A stretch of DNA of 64,000 bases from contig JANXDC010000004.1 in the NCBI GenBank assembly GCA_025059945.1, positions 186,001-250,000 on the forward strand, given 5' to 3'. The translations under genes were made by a program, and so were the position numbers. Of the stretch, positions 25,915 through 34,314 are shown one piece after another. The notes under the pieces were generated by a model, which ran no database searches, had not been told where the DNA came from, and worked only from the letters and a program-made list of their open reading frames with translations. Every line of letters starts with the position of its first letter. The first letter of the stretch is position 1. Source of the stretch: Bacteroidota bacterium. GTDB taxonomy: Bacteria; Bacteroidota; Rhodothermia; JANXDC01.

Positions 25915-26869
25915 GCGGAGGCGCCCTGCGCGGGTCTGGGGCGCCCTCCTGCTGTTGGCTTGGCTGGGGCTTTGCGGCTGCGAGCGGGCCCCCGAGAACC
26001 CGTATCTGGATCTTGTCCTGGGCCCGGGCCTCTATCGGGGCCTGCGCCTTGAGGATGGCTATCTGTACACGGCCGATATCTGGAAGGGCCGCATCTATAG
26101 GATTCCGCTCGATTTGGCCACGGGACGCCGAACGGGCTTGCCCGAGGTCGTAACAGATAGCCTGTTAGGCCTGGACGCCGTAGAGGGGGGGGTTTTATAT
26201 GCTGTAAACGCAGCCGATCCGAAATCCGTGCTGCGCTTCCGCTCAGGCCGTCTGGAAGCGCGTCGGTTCTTCGAAAACCCCGATCGACTCATCACCGAGG
26301 TCGCCGTGCAGCAGGGACAACTCTGGGCTCTGGTGGCCGATCCGATCGTCGGGGGATATCGATATTCGCTCTACCGGGGCTCCTTCGAAGGGGGGCTGCG
26401 GCTTTATTACGTCTTCAACAACGAGTCCCTGCGCAGCCCGTTTCGGGGTACCCGTCCGCTGTTTTCTCTGTTTCTGCATCCCAGCCGGGGGCCGGTCATT
26501 TACAACGGCAATACGGGGGCGCTGATCCAACTTCTGGGGGGCCGCACCGACACGACGCTAGCCCCGGAAGCAGGACACCGGATCGCCGTCTTAAACTCCG
26601 ACGGTATGCGTATCGCGCCTCCTGCCACAGCGCACAACGGGGTCTTCATTGGGGACGACTTCTACTACATCGGGGACTTTTATGAGCGTTCCGGGCTCAT
26701 TCGGTACAACCTCGCCACCCAGCGGGCAGAGCTTCTTGAGCGGGCCGATCGGCTTTTTTCCGATCTGCTGGGTCAGGAGGTTCCGGTGCAGGGGCTAGCG
26801 GCGGTAGTGACCCCGAACGGGCCGGTTTTCTTTTACTTAGCCTACGACCTCTATAGGCTCGCGCGTTGA
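25841..26869 (+). CDS. Uncharacterised lipoprotein, probably beta-propeller-like
   Basis: The lipoprotein signal LLLLAWLGLCGCERA has a clear lipobox. The mature part (~300 residues) is made of repeated strand units (LEDGYLYTADIWKGRIYRI, GLDAVEGGVLYAVNAAD, AHNGVFIGDDFYYIGDFY), suggesting a propeller. The start is unresolved: GGAGG at 25917-25921 has no in-frame ATG, GTG or TTG at normal spacing. In-frame GTG 25841, ATG 25814 and TTG 25802 all lie inside the upstream CNNM gene and give an overlong N terminus. I list GTG 25841 as a compromise. No family is recognised. Confidence 0.6.
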   Translation: MNWPARKAGSVGPCAQHPLSPAPPKRRRPARVWGALLLLAWLGLCGCERAPENPYLDLVLGPGLYRGLRLEDGYLYTADIWKGRIYRIPLDLATGRRTGLPEVVTDSLLGLDAVEGGVLYAVNAADPKSVLRFRSGRLEARRFFENPDRLITEVAVQQGQLWALVADPIVGGYRYSLYRGSFEGGLRLYYVFNNESLRSPFRGTRPLFSLFLHPSRGPVIYNGNTGALIQLLGGRTDTTLAPEAGHRIAVLNSDGMRIAPPATAHNGVFIGDDFYYIGDFYERSGLIRYNLATQRAELLERADRLFSDLLGQEVPVQGLAAVVTPNGPVFFYLAYDLYRLAR

Positions 26870-26965
26870 TGTCACGCAACCCGTACAAGGGCGGGATACC
26901 CGCATGTCCGAATCTTAAGACGGGGCGCGATCCAATAGCGATCGGGATCACCCAAACCGGCGCTC

Positions 26966-27000
26966 CCCCTACGCTGGGTTGTGGCGAGGGGTTTTTGTTT
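26966..27000 (+). terminator. Intrinsic terminator after the lipoprotein gene
   Basis: The stem is 5 bp (26966-26970 with 26987-26991), a bulged A, then 3 bp (26972-26974 with 26984-26986). The loop is 9 nt. It is followed by TTTTTGTTT. It lies ~100 nt after the lipoprotein stop and should end the fabZ-ruvA-CNNM-lipoprotein transcript. Confidence 0.65.
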
Positions 27001-27474
27001 GACCACCTAAACTGTCGGTTTCCCGTATGCCCCATAGGGCTGTCTTTAGATACCGTCGCCTATGCGTGCCGGCCTCGAGAGCCCCAAAGGCCCGCGATCT
27101 ATTGAGATGGCCCGCGCGTTGCCGTTTCCTGATGGCATTTTTCCTCAGGGTGGCCGATTAAGTGCCGCAACACTGGGCGCATTTATGCCTCAGCTAAGTT
27201 GCCTCGGATTAGCGCCCGCTGAGGGCTTCTAATCGTTCCATTTGGGATCGTGTTTTCCAAAATTTTCAACCGCCTGGCCGTGTGGGTCCATATCAGGGTT
27301 CGGGCCGGCCATAGGCGTTCTAGGGGGGCCTTAGCCTCCCGGCGTTGGATGCGAGCCCGTTTAGGCCACCTTCGGTTCAACCGCGAGGGGCTGCGGCGAG
27401 ATGACCTTCGCTAAGGAGGCGTGGGCAATTGGGTTGACTGTATCTTTCCTGTTGAAGGACGCGTAAAGTCGGGT
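27001..27474. other. 470-nt gap with possible structured element, no convincing gene
   Basis: I see no convincing coding sequence, tRNA or known RNA signature here. Two inverted repeats overlap. One pairs GGGCGC (27175-27180) with GCGCCC (27212-27217). The other pairs GCCTCAGC (27187-27194) with GCTGAGGGC (27218-27226). They cross, so they are better read as alternatives than as one fold. The gap ends with AAGGAGG at 27413-27419 before GTG 27421, and a TATCTTTC box at 27441-27448 that could be the -7 element for the NfeD operon. Confidence 0.35.
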
Positions 27475-28812
27475 ATGTTGCCGATGATGCATACGATCGG
27501 GATAGCTCTCTTTGGATGGACGCTACCGTTTCTTGCCTCTGCTTGGGCCGCCGAGCCTCCTCGGGTCCTGTGGGTGCATGTGGAGGGGCTAGTGGAGAAC
27601 GGGCTAGCCAAGTACATCGAGCGGGCTGTGGCGCGCGCCGAGCGCGAGCGCTTCAACGCCATTCTGTTTGAGATCGACACCTTCGGGGGGCTGCTGGAGG
27701 CGGCGGACAAGATCCGCAAGGTGATCTTGGAGACCCGGCCCCAGACGATCGCCTACATCAATCCGAACGCGGCCAGCGCCGGGGCGCTTATCGCCTACGC
27801 CTGTGATCGGATCGTTATGGCCCCGGGCGCCTCCATGGGTGCGGCCACAGTCGTAGAGGGCTCCTCCGGGGAGCGGGCGCCCGATAAGTACCAGAGCTAC
27901 ATGCGCGCGCTCATGCGCGCAACGGCCGAGGCCACGGGGCGCGACCCCCGCATTGCGGAGGCCATGGTCGACGAACGCGTCGTGGTGCCGGGCCTGGATG
28001 ATTCGACGACCGTACTTACGCTGAGCGCCGAGGAGGCGATGCGCTTGGGGGTGGCCGAGGCCAAGGCCGCCGGCATCGAGGAGGCGCTGGCCGCCATAGG
28101 GCTGGCGGGGGCTCAGCTTGTCGATCATCGGGCCTCTTGGGCGGAGCGCGTGCTTCGGTTTCTCAGCCATCCCCTGGTGACGAGCATTCTGCTGCTCATG
28201 ATCCTAGGGGGGCTGTACTTTGAGCTCCAGACCCCAGGTGTGGGTTTTCCGGGACTGATGGCGCTTTTGGGCGCGGTGCTCTTTTTCGCTCCGCACTACC
28301 TATTGGGCCTAGTTGAGGCCTGGGAGCTTGTGCTCTTCTTGATTGGGGTCGCGTTGTTGCTTGTGGAGCTGTTTCTGCTGCCCGGCTTCGGGGTGGCGGG
28401 CGTATTGGGGATCGGCCTTATGCTGGCGAGTCTGCTGGCGGCGCTTATCGGCAATGTGGGGCTTCGGTTCCCCGGCCTCGATGAGCTGGCTCGCGCTACA
28501 GTGACGCTGGCCCTGACGCTGGTGCTGTTTCTGGCGCTCGTGTTCTCGCTTGGTCGCTATGCGCCGCGCCTGAGGCCGCTGGGCCGGCTTGTGCTGGAGG
28601 AGGCCGAATCGGGTTACACGGCTGTAGAGCCGGCCGCCGACTGGATCGGACAGATCGGCCGAGCCCTTACCCCGCTGCGCCCCTCCGGGGTGATCGAGCT
28701 CAACGGCAGGCGGCTGGATGCCGTCTCGGAGGGCCCGTATATTCCGGCCGGCTCAGAGGTGGAGGTGATCGACGTGCGCGGAGCGCAGCTGCTGGTGCGC
28801 GCTCGGGAGTGA
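27475..28812 (+). CDS. NfeD long form: ClpP-class membrane serine protease
   Basis: A protein of about 445 residues. It has a signal segment (MMHTIGIALFGWTLPFLASA) and a ClpP/SppA-like protease domain (~25-220) with FEIDTFGGLLEAADKIR and NPNAASAGALIAYACDRI, which carries the probable nucleophile Ser. Four or five membrane helices follow (~225-370), then an NfeD OB-fold domain (GRALTPLRPSGVIELNGRR). Long NfeD proteases cleave stomatin-type partners in characterised archaeal examples. GTG 27421 is also in frame but its AAGGAGG is too close. Next come a short NfeD gene and floA. Confidence 0.9.
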   Translation: MLPMMHTIGIALFGWTLPFLASAWAAEPPRVLWVHVEGLVENGLAKYIERAVARAERERFNAILFEIDTFGGLLEAADKIRKVILETRPQTIAYINPNAASAGALIAYACDRIVMAPGASMGAATVVEGSSGERAPDKYQSYMRALMRATAEATGRDPRIAEAMVDERVVVPGLDDSTTVLTLSAEEAMRLGVAEAKAAGIEEALAAIGLAGAQLVDHRASWAERVLRFLSHPLVTSILLLMILGGLYFELQTPGVGFPGLMALLGAVLFFAPHYLLGLVEAWELVLFLIGVALLLVELFLLPGFGVAGVLGIGLMLASLLAALIGNVGLRFPGLDELARATVTLALTLVLFLALVFSLGRYAPRLRPLGRLVLEEAESGYTAVEPAADWIGQIGRALTPLRPSGVIELNGRRLDAVSEGPYIPAGSEVEVIDVRGAQLLVRARE

Positions 28813-28816
28813 GCCC

Positions 28817-29296
28817 ATGGACGCGCTGCTGGCCATCGTGCTGGTCTTGCTAGGCGCCAGCCTTCTGCTTGTGGAGATCCTGTTCATACCCGGGATCAAC
28901 GTGGTGGGCGTCCTGGGTCTACTCGCCCTGGCCGCAGGGGTCGTCTATGCGTATTCGAGCGAAGGTTGGACTTGGGGCACGGTGGTGCTGCTTCTGGCGG
29001 CGGCCCTTGTGGGGCTGCTTTTCTGGATGCTGCACCGCTCGGGGGCCTGGGAGCGCTTTGTAAACCGGGCCGAGCTGCGCAGCCAGGAGGGGTTTCGGTC
29101 TGCCGTCTCGGAAGATCCGGAGCGCTGGGTCGGTCGCGAGGGCACGGCCCTGACCCCGCTACGGCCCTCGGGCATAGTGGAGATCGACGGCCGCCGCTGG
29201 GACGTGGTAACCGAAGGGGAGTTCATCGCGCGCTCCTCGCGCGTGCGGGTGGTGCGCGTCGAGTCCGGACGGCTTGTCGTACGTTTAGCGGACTAA
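28817..29296 (+). CDS. NfeD short-form membrane protein
   Basis: A 159-residue protein with two or three N-terminal helices (LLAIVLVLLGASLLLVEIL, VVGVLGLLALAAGVVYAY, TVVLLLAAALVGLLFWML) and a C-terminal NfeD OB fold (GTALTPLRPSGIVEIDGRR). It lies 4 nt after the long NfeD gene and 27 nt before floA. Short NfeD proteins assist flotillin-like proteins. The repeat of the OB-domain sequence in both NfeD genes suggests they arose by duplication. Confidence 0.9.
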   Translation: MDALLAIVLVLLGASLLLVEILFIPGINVVGVLGLLALAAGVVYAYSSEGWTWGTVVLLLAAALVGLLFWMLHRSGAWERFVNRAELRSQEGFRSAVSEDPERWVGREGTALTPLRPSGIVEIDGRRWDVVTEGEFIARSSRVRVVRVESGRLVVRLAD

Positions 29297-29323
29297 CCCA
29301 AACAGAACAGGAGGGGTCTTTCC

Positions 29324-30343
29324 ATGGAGGTGCTCACGCTTGGATCGCTATTGGTGATCTTGGCCATTCTGCTGGGCGTGATCCTGTTTTTCTATTTTGT
29401 GCCCATCGGGCTCTGGATTACGGCCTACTTTTCGGGGGTTCGGCTGAACATCTTGCGGGACCTCGTGGGGATGCGGCTGCGCAAGGTGCCGCCCGATGTG
29501 ATCATCAAGGCCCTGATCACGGCCACGAAGGCCGGGATTCCGATCGACCTGGCGCGCCTGGAGGCGCATTATCTGGCCGGCGGCAACGTGCAGCGCGTGG
29601 TCAACGCCTTGATCTCGGCCGACAAGGCTGGCATTCCGCTTTCTTTTGAGCGGGCCGCCGCCATAGATCTGGCCGGCCGGGATGTTTTCGAGGCCGTGCA
29701 GATCTCGGTCAACCCCAAGGTGATCGAAACCCCGCCCGTGGCGGCCGTGGCCAAGGACGGCATCCAGGTGCGGGCTATTGCGCGCGTTACGGTGCGCGCC
29801 AACATCGAGCGCCTTGTGGGCGGGGCCGGGGAGGAGACGATCATCGCGCGCGTAGGCGAGGGGATCGTGACCACGATCGGCTCAGCCGAAACACACAAGC
29901 GCGTGCTGGAGAACCCCGACGAAATATCGCGCGTGGTTCTCTCCAAGGGTCTGGACGCCGGAACGGCCTATGAGATTCTGTCGATCGACATCGCCGACGT
30001 GGACGTGGGCGAAAACATCGGGGCCAAGCTGCAGGCCGACCAGGCCGAGGCCGATCTGAAGGTCGCCCGCGCCAAGGCCGAAGAGCGCCGGGCTGCGGCC
30101 GTGGCCTTGGAGCAGGAGATGCGGGCCCGTGTGGAGGAGATGCGCGCCAAGGTCGTCGAGGCTGAAGCCGAGATCCCGCGGGCCATCGCCGAGGCCCTCC
30201 GCCAAGGTAACCTCGGGGCACTCGACTATTTTGCCCTGCGCAACCTGCAGGCCGACACGCGCATGCGGGAGTCCCTGGGGCAGAGCGCCTCTCCGCCTAC
30301 AATGGGCTCCGGGGCATCCTCTGCGGAGACGCCGGCAGGTTAA
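29324..30343 (+). CDS. floA: Flotillin-like protein FloA
   Basis: A 339-residue membrane-microdomain scaffold of the YqfA/FloA (UPF0365) type. An N-terminal hydrophobic hairpin ([19 protein letters not shown]) precedes the SPFH-type region ([43 protein letters not shown]). A long Ala/Glu/Lys coiled coil ([20 protein letters not shown]) and a Ser/Gly-rich tail follow. AGGAGGGG lies before the ATG. The upstream NfeD pair is its normal partner set. The stop is shared with rsgA (TTAA). Confidence 0.94.
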   Translation: MEVLTLGSLLVILAILLGVILFFYFVPIGLWITAYFSGVRLNILRDLVGMRLRKVPPDVIIKALITATKAGIPIDLARLEAHYLAGGNVQRVVNALISADKAGIPLSFERAAAIDLAGRDVFEAVQISVNPKVIETPPVAAVAKDGIQVRAIARVTVRANIERLVGGAGEETIIARVGEGIVTTIGSAETHKRVLENPDEISRVVLSKGLDAGTAYEILSIDIADVDVGENIGAKLQADQAEADLKVARAKAEERRAAAVALEQEMRARVEEMRAKVVEAEAEIPRAIAEALRQGNLGALDYFALRNLQADTRMRESLGQSASPPTMGSGASSAETPAG

Positions 30344-31290
30344 CTTTCGGCCTCCTCCAGCGTAGCCAGCATGGCCAGGTAGCTTTCGTAACGCCAAGGG
30401 GCGATTGCGCCCCTGGCGACGGCCTCCCGAACAGCGCAGCCTGGTTCGTGCGCGTGCGTGCAGTTGTGAAACCGGCAGGCCCCTAACAGGGAGCGCATTT
30501 CCGGAAAATAATGTCCCAGCTCCTCTGGGGAGATGTTCCACAGTCCAAACTCCCGCAGCCCCGGGGTGTCGACCACGTAGCCTCCCAAATCCAACCGGTA
30601 CAGGGCGACAAACGTCGTCGTATGCCGGCCCTTTTCTGTGGCCGGACTCACCTCGCCTACGCGCAGTTTCAGGCCGGGCTGAAGGGCGTTAAGCAGCGAG
30701 GATTTGCCGACCCCGGAGGGGCCAGAAAAGACGCAGACGCGCCCGCTCAGCAGCGCGCGCAGCTCCGCAAGCCCTTCGCCTGTGTGGGCGCTTGTGCGCA
30801 CGACCGGATAGCCTAGCGCCGCGTAAACGCGCAACAAAGGCTCTAGCCAGCGCCAGTCGCGCTTCTGCGCCAAGTCGATTTTGTTCACGCACAGCGCACC
30901 GGGGATGCCATAAGACTCGGCCGCTACGAGGAACCGATCCAGGAAGCCCGGGTTAAAGCGCGGCTGGTGAACGGATTGAACGCAGATGGCCAGGTCCACG
31001 TTGGCCACCAACACCTGGGCCAAGTTCTGCCCCCCTGCCGCGCGCCGAACGAGCTGATTGCGTCGGGGCAGCCGCTCCAAGATCAGGCCTGTGCCGTCAG
31101 GTTCCAGGCGCACCCGCACTTCATCGCCCACAACAACGGGGTGGATCTCGGTTCGGTCCCCGATCCGAAACCGACCCCGAATGCGCGCGCGTACGCGTCC
31201 TGCTTCGCCTAGATCGACTTCATACCAGGCTCCGTGCGAGACGACGACTTTCCCGGTGCGTTCATGTTGCGTCGAGGCGCACATAGACAA
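30340..31290 (-). CDS. rsgA: Ribosome small-subunit GTPase RsgA
   Basis: A 316-residue circularly permuted GTPase that helps 30S maturation. An N-terminal OB fold is followed by G4 (CVNKIDLA), G1 ([16 protein letters not shown]), switch (EKGRHTTT) and G3 ([10 protein letters not shown]). The zinc knuckle is [14 protein letters not shown]. The start ATG 31290 is taken; a second ATG lies two codons later. It is divergent from the methyltransferase gene. Confidence 0.95.
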   Translation of the reverse strand: MSMCASTQHERTGKVVVSHGAWYEVDLGEAGRVRARIRGRFRIGDRTEIHPVVVGDEVRVRLEPDGTGLILERLPRRNQLVRRAAGGQNLAQVLVANVDLAICVQSVHQPRFNPGFLDRFLVAAESYGIPGALCVNKIDLAQKRDWRWLEPLLRVYAALGYPVVRTSAHTGEGLAELRALLSGRVCVFSGPSGVGKSSLLNALQPGLKLRVGEVSPATEKGRHTTTFVALYRLDLGGYVVDTPGLREFGLWNISPEELGHYFPEMRSLLGACRFHNCTHAHEPGCAVREAVARGAIAPWRYESYLAMLATLEEAES

Positions 31291-31306
31291 ACCGATTCCG
31301 CCAAAA

Positions 31307-31314
31307 CAAAAATA
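31307..31314 (-). promoter_or_regulatory. Possible -7 box for rsgA
   Basis: The minus strand reads TATTTTTG, a full match to the Bacteroidota -7 consensus TAnnTTTG, 17 nt upstream of the rsgA ATG. No convincing -33 TTG is seen, so support is weak. Confidence 0.3.
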
Positions 31315-31350
31315 CGGACGAGAAGACGGGCATCAGAAGGCGACACCTCC

Positions 31351-32133
31351 ATGACGGAGCTGCTTGGACCCCGAAGCGCGCGCATCCGGGCCTATGCCGC
31401 CTTAAAAAAGCGCGCCGAGCGCGAACGACAAGGTCGCATGCTTGTAGAGGGCCCGCGCCTGATAGCCCGGGCCCTGGAGGCGGGACTGCTACCCGAGGCA
31501 ATCCTGGCGCATCCGGACCTGGACCCCGAATCCCAGAAGCTGCTGGCTTGGGCTCCGGGACCCGTGTTGTGGGTTTCGAAGCGGGCCCTGGAGCGCGTCT
31601 CCACACGGGAACACCCGGCCCGTTTGATCGGGGTCTTCCCCTTGCCGGATCGTAGGCTTGAAAGCGCAGGCCTTTCCGAACGGCCGCTAGTGCTCGTGCT
31701 TTTCGGGTTGGAAAAACCCGGAAATCTGGGCGCGATTCTGCGCAGCGCCGACGCCACAGGCGTAGACGCTGTGCTTGTCGTGGGTGGAACGGATCTATAT
31801 AGCCCCCAGGTGATTCACAACAGCACGGGGGTGGTTTTTCGGCTTCCCGTTTATCCCGCCTCGGAGCAAGAGGCTCTAGACTGGATCCGGCTCCGCGGGC
31901 TTACCCTGGTTGCGGCCTCTCCGAGGGCGGAGCGGCTGTATTGGGATTTCGACTGGCGTCCGCCCGTGGCGTTGGCCTTGGGAGCCGAACACGAGGGGCT
32001 TCCGGAACGCTGGATGCGCCAGGCTCAGGTGCGCTTGCGCATCCCGATGCGAGGCTTGGCCGACAGCCTAAATGTGTCCGTGGCCGCGGCCCTTCTGCTT
32101 TACGAGGCCCTGCGCCAGCGGCTTAACCCCTAA
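31351..32133 (+). CDS. TrmH/SpoU-family RNA 2'-O-methyltransferase
   Basis: A 260-residue SPOUT methyltransferase. The N-terminal substrate-binding part (GRMLVEGPRLIARALEAGL) precedes the trefoil-knot domain with the three SpoU motifs: FGLEKPGNLGAILRSADATG, ALGAEHEGLP and IPMRGLADSLNVSVAAALLL. It modifies rRNA or tRNA ribose with S-adenosylmethionine; the exact site is not determinable. ATG 31351 is chosen over upstream in-frame starts because the fold begins here. tRNA-Lys follows 43 nt later. Confidence 0.92.
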   Translation: MTELLGPRSARIRAYAALKKRAERERQGRMLVEGPRLIARALEAGLLPEAILAHPDLDPESQKLLAWAPGPVLWVSKRALERVSTREHPARLIGVFPLPDRRLESAGLSERPLVLVLFGLEKPGNLGAILRSADATGVDAVLVVGGTDLYSPQVIHNSTGVVFRLPVYPASEQEALDWIRLRGLTLVAASPRAERLYWDFDWRPPVALALGAEHEGLPERWMRQAQVRLRIPMRGLADSLNVSVAAALLLYEALRQRLNP

Positions 32134-32176
32134 GGGGCGCTTGAAACGCCCTGGCCCTGCGTGTTAACTTACCTGT

Positions 32177-32252
<76 letters not shown>

Positions 32253-32254
32253 CG

Positions 32255-32277
32255 GGCCGCCCGAAGGCGGTCTTTTT
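32255..32277 (+). terminator. Intrinsic terminator after tRNA-Lys
   Basis: A 7-bp stem (32255-32261 with 32266-32272, one G-U pair) with a CGAA tetraloop, followed by TTTTT. It starts 3 nt after the tRNA CCA and fits as its 3' terminator. Confidence 0.85.
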
Positions 32278-32404
32278 CCATTTCTTTGGGAAAAGCTCAT
32301 CGGTGTGGTTTGGGCTGCTCTTAGACCCTTTCTAGGGAACAAGATCAGGGTCCGGATCGGTTTGGGTCGATGCTTCGCTTAAACCGCGTACACGAGATTG
32401 GGCT

Positions 32405-32935
32405 ATGGCTCGGCGCAGCTTAGCGGGTGCAACACCACAAGCCGCCCTATACCGCCTGTATCGGCAGCAGCGCATTCCGCGCCCGATAGAAGAGGTCTTT
32501 CCCTTCTTTGAGCGGCCCGAGAATTTGTCCCTCATCACCCCACCCGATTTGGGCTTTGTGCTGCTCACCCCCTCGCCGGTTCCTATGCATCTGGGAGCGC
32601 TTATCGACTATCGGATTCGGCTCCTGGGCCTGCCTGTGCGCTGGACAACCTATATTGCTGCCTACGATCCCCCGTATCGGTTTGTAGACGTGCAGCTGCG
32701 CGGCCCCTATAGCTTCTGGCACCACACGCATCGGTTTAGCCAAGAGGGCTCCGATACGCTCATGACCGACGAGGTCTTGTATCAGGTGCCTTTTGGCCCC
32801 CTGGGTAAGATTCTGCATGCGCTTTGGATCCGGCGCGCCTTAGCGCGCATCTTCGATTACCGCCAAGCGCGAATTCAGGAGCTCTTCAGCCCAAGCCAGG
32901 TCGCTCTGGCTTGGCCGGCCCAGCAAGCCCCATAG
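32405..32935 (+). CDS. SRPBCC-superfamily (START-like) protein
   Basis: A 176-residue protein with the SRPBCC pattern: RIPRPIEEVFPFFERPENLSL, then a strand-rich cavity (IDYRIRLLGLPVRWTTYI, PPYRFVDVQLRGPYSFWHHT) and a C-terminal helix (HALWIRRALARIFDYRQARI). Relatives bind lipids or other hydrophobic ligands; some are annotated as cell-division-inhibitor-like or epimerase-associated. The ligand is unknown. gpmA follows. Confidence 0.82.
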   Translation: MARRSLAGATPQAALYRLYRQQRIPRPIEEVFPFFERPENLSLITPPDLGFVLLTPSPVPMHLGALIDYRIRLLGLPVRWTTYIAAYDPPYRFVDVQLRGPYSFWHHTHRFSQEGSDTLMTDEVLYQVPFGPLGKILHALWIRRALARIFDYRQARIQELFSPSQVALAWPAQQAP

Positions 32936-32989
32936 CGCTATGGGGGCTTCCGTAGCTAACTTGCTATCCCGTAGGCTTTTGGATTCGCT

Positions 32990-33742
32990 ATGCCCCGGAC
33001 GCTCATTTTGCTGCGACACGGACAGAGCCAGTGGAACCTCGAAAACCGCTTTACGGGCTGGGTCGATGTGGATCTTTCCGAGGAGGGAAGACGGGAGGCG
33101 CTGCGCGCGGCCGAGCTGCTGCGCCAGGCCGGGCTGGATTTCGAGCTCGCCTTCACCTCTGTGCTCAAACGGGCCATCCGCACGCTCTGGATCGTCTTAG
33201 ACGCCCTAGATCGGATGTGGGTGCCCGTGCACCGCTCATGGCGTTTAAACGAACGCCACTATGGGGCGCTACAGGGCCTAGACAAGAGCGAAACCGCCGT
33301 CCGATACGGGGAGGAGCAGGTTAGGCTCTGGCGCCGCGGCTACGGGGTGCGGCCTCCGGAGCTCGCCTGGGATGATCCGCGGCATCCGCGCTTCGACCCC
33401 CGCTACGCTCATTTGGATCCTAAGGTGCTCCCGGCCGCCGAGTCGCTGCACGATACACTGGAGCGGGTCCTGCCGTATTGGCACGATCATCTGGTCCCCG
33501 TTCTGCGCGCCGGATACCGGGCCCTCGTGGTGGCCCATGGCAACAGCCTCCGAGCCCTGGTGAAGTACCTGGAGGGGCTATCGGAGTCGGAGGTCATGGA
33601 GCTGAACATCCCCACCGGCTTTCCGCTCGTCTATGAGCTTGACGAGCGGAGCCTGCGGCCGGTCGGCCGCCGGTACCTGGGCGATCCCGAGGAGGTCCGC
33701 CGAGCCGCCGAGGCCGTGGCCGCTCAAGGGCGGGCCCGATAA
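32990..33742 (+). CDS. gpmA: 2,3-bisphosphoglycerate-dependent phosphoglycerate mutase
   Basis: A 250-residue glycolytic mutase. The phosphohistidine motif [18 protein letters not shown] carries H10. [16 protein letters not shown] and the second-His motif [18 protein letters not shown] are also present. Length and the long insertion ([20 protein letters not shown]) fit the dPGM class rather than a general histidine phosphatase. It converges on the GemA-like gene with an 18-nt gap. Confidence 0.95.
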   Translation: MPRTLILLRHGQSQWNLENRFTGWVDVDLSEEGRREALRAAELLRQAGLDFELAFTSVLKRAIRTLWIVLDALDRMWVPVHRSWRLNERHYGALQGLDKSETAVRYGEEQVRLWRRGYGVRPPELAWDDPRHPRFDPRYAHLDPKVLPAAESLHDTLERVLPYWHDHLVPVLRAGYRALVVAHGNSLRALVKYLEGLSESEVMELNIPTGFPLVYELDERSLRPVGRRYLGDPEEVRRAAEAVAAQGRAR

Positions 33743-33760
33743 CCCGGAGCCGGGGATCGG

Positions 33761-34186
33761 TTAGTCTCCTTCCGCCTGGGATGTCCGTAGGCGTTCTTTC
33801 CAGGCCTTGAGGGCTTCGATTACCCGATTGGCCTCGCGCGTATCCAGGCACGTCTCATCGGGCTTTCCGGTCATACGCCGTACAAAGCGGCGCAGCGCCC
33901 GCAAAGACGGATTGCGCACCCCGCCTAGCCGATGCAGCCGGGCCCATAGACCCCGAATAAGCCGCGCCTGTGGGCTCAGGATCGGCCCTATAGGCCAACC
34001 CCATGCGCGTAGGGCGTAGAGGGCTCGCTCAAGTTCCTCCTCTGTGCACTGGGCGGCGGATCGCCGTCCCGTTTGGGCCTCTAGCCAGTTCCGATACTGC
34101 GCTTCGGTCCAGCCTAGTTCGCGCCGTGCTACGTGCAAGAGGGCAAGTAGGCGGTTTCTGCGGCTCCGATGTCGAAGCTTGGCCAT
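33761..34186 (-). CDS. Phage Mu GemA (gp16)-like protein, stand-alone
   Basis: A 141-residue basic protein with the DUF1018/GemA pattern: RLLALLHVARRELGWTEAQ, YRNWLEAQTGRRSAAQCTEE, ELERALYALRAWGWP, LIRGLWARLHRLGGV, ALRRFVRRMTG and ANRVIEALKAWKERL. In phage Mu, GemA is an early protein affecting host gene expression and DNA supercoiling. No other phage genes (transposase, Gam, Mor, structural) occur in the window, so it looks like a remnant or a domesticated copy. Length is close to the family norm. Confidence 0.75.
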   Translation of the reverse strand: MAKLRHRSRRNRLLALLHVARRELGWTEAQYRNWLEAQTGRRSAAQCTEEELERALYALRAWGWPIGPILSPQARLIRGLWARLHRLGGVRNPSLRALRRFVRRMTGKPDETCLDTREANRVIEALKAWKERLRTSQAEGD

Positions 34187-34206
34187 CGTTCGCTAGGAGA
34201 CGGCTC

Positions 34207-34224
34207 TAGGCGTTTTCACGCCTA
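34207..34224. promoter_or_regulatory. Perfect 6-bp inverted repeat between divergent genes
   Basis: TAGGCG (34207-34212) and CGCCTA (34219-34224) are separated by TTTTCA, in the 128-nt gap between the GemA-like gene and the beta-lactamase-fold gene. It could be an operator or part of a transcript end. Evidence is the palindrome only. Confidence 0.25.
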
Positions 34225-34314
34225 AGACCGCGCTCGCGTTTCCCCACCCGTTGGCGTTTGCCTTATCTCGTCCGAAGGCGGATTTTCATAAGCGCACCGC
34301 GAAAGGGGGGATCT

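Noticed and set aside
26866-27105. 79-residue open frame after the lipoprotein gene
   Set aside because: It runs through the terminator hairpin, has no ribosome site and has an irregular Cys/Pro-rich sequence.
27175-27226. H-type pseudoknot from the two crossing stems
   Set aside because: The 6-nt connector would have to span a 14-bp stacked helix, which is unlikely; alternative stems are a simpler reading.
27183-27380. 65-residue minus-strand open frame in the gap
   Set aside because: Arg-rich sequence without domain features; I considered a transposase remnant but could not find catalytic residues or repeats.
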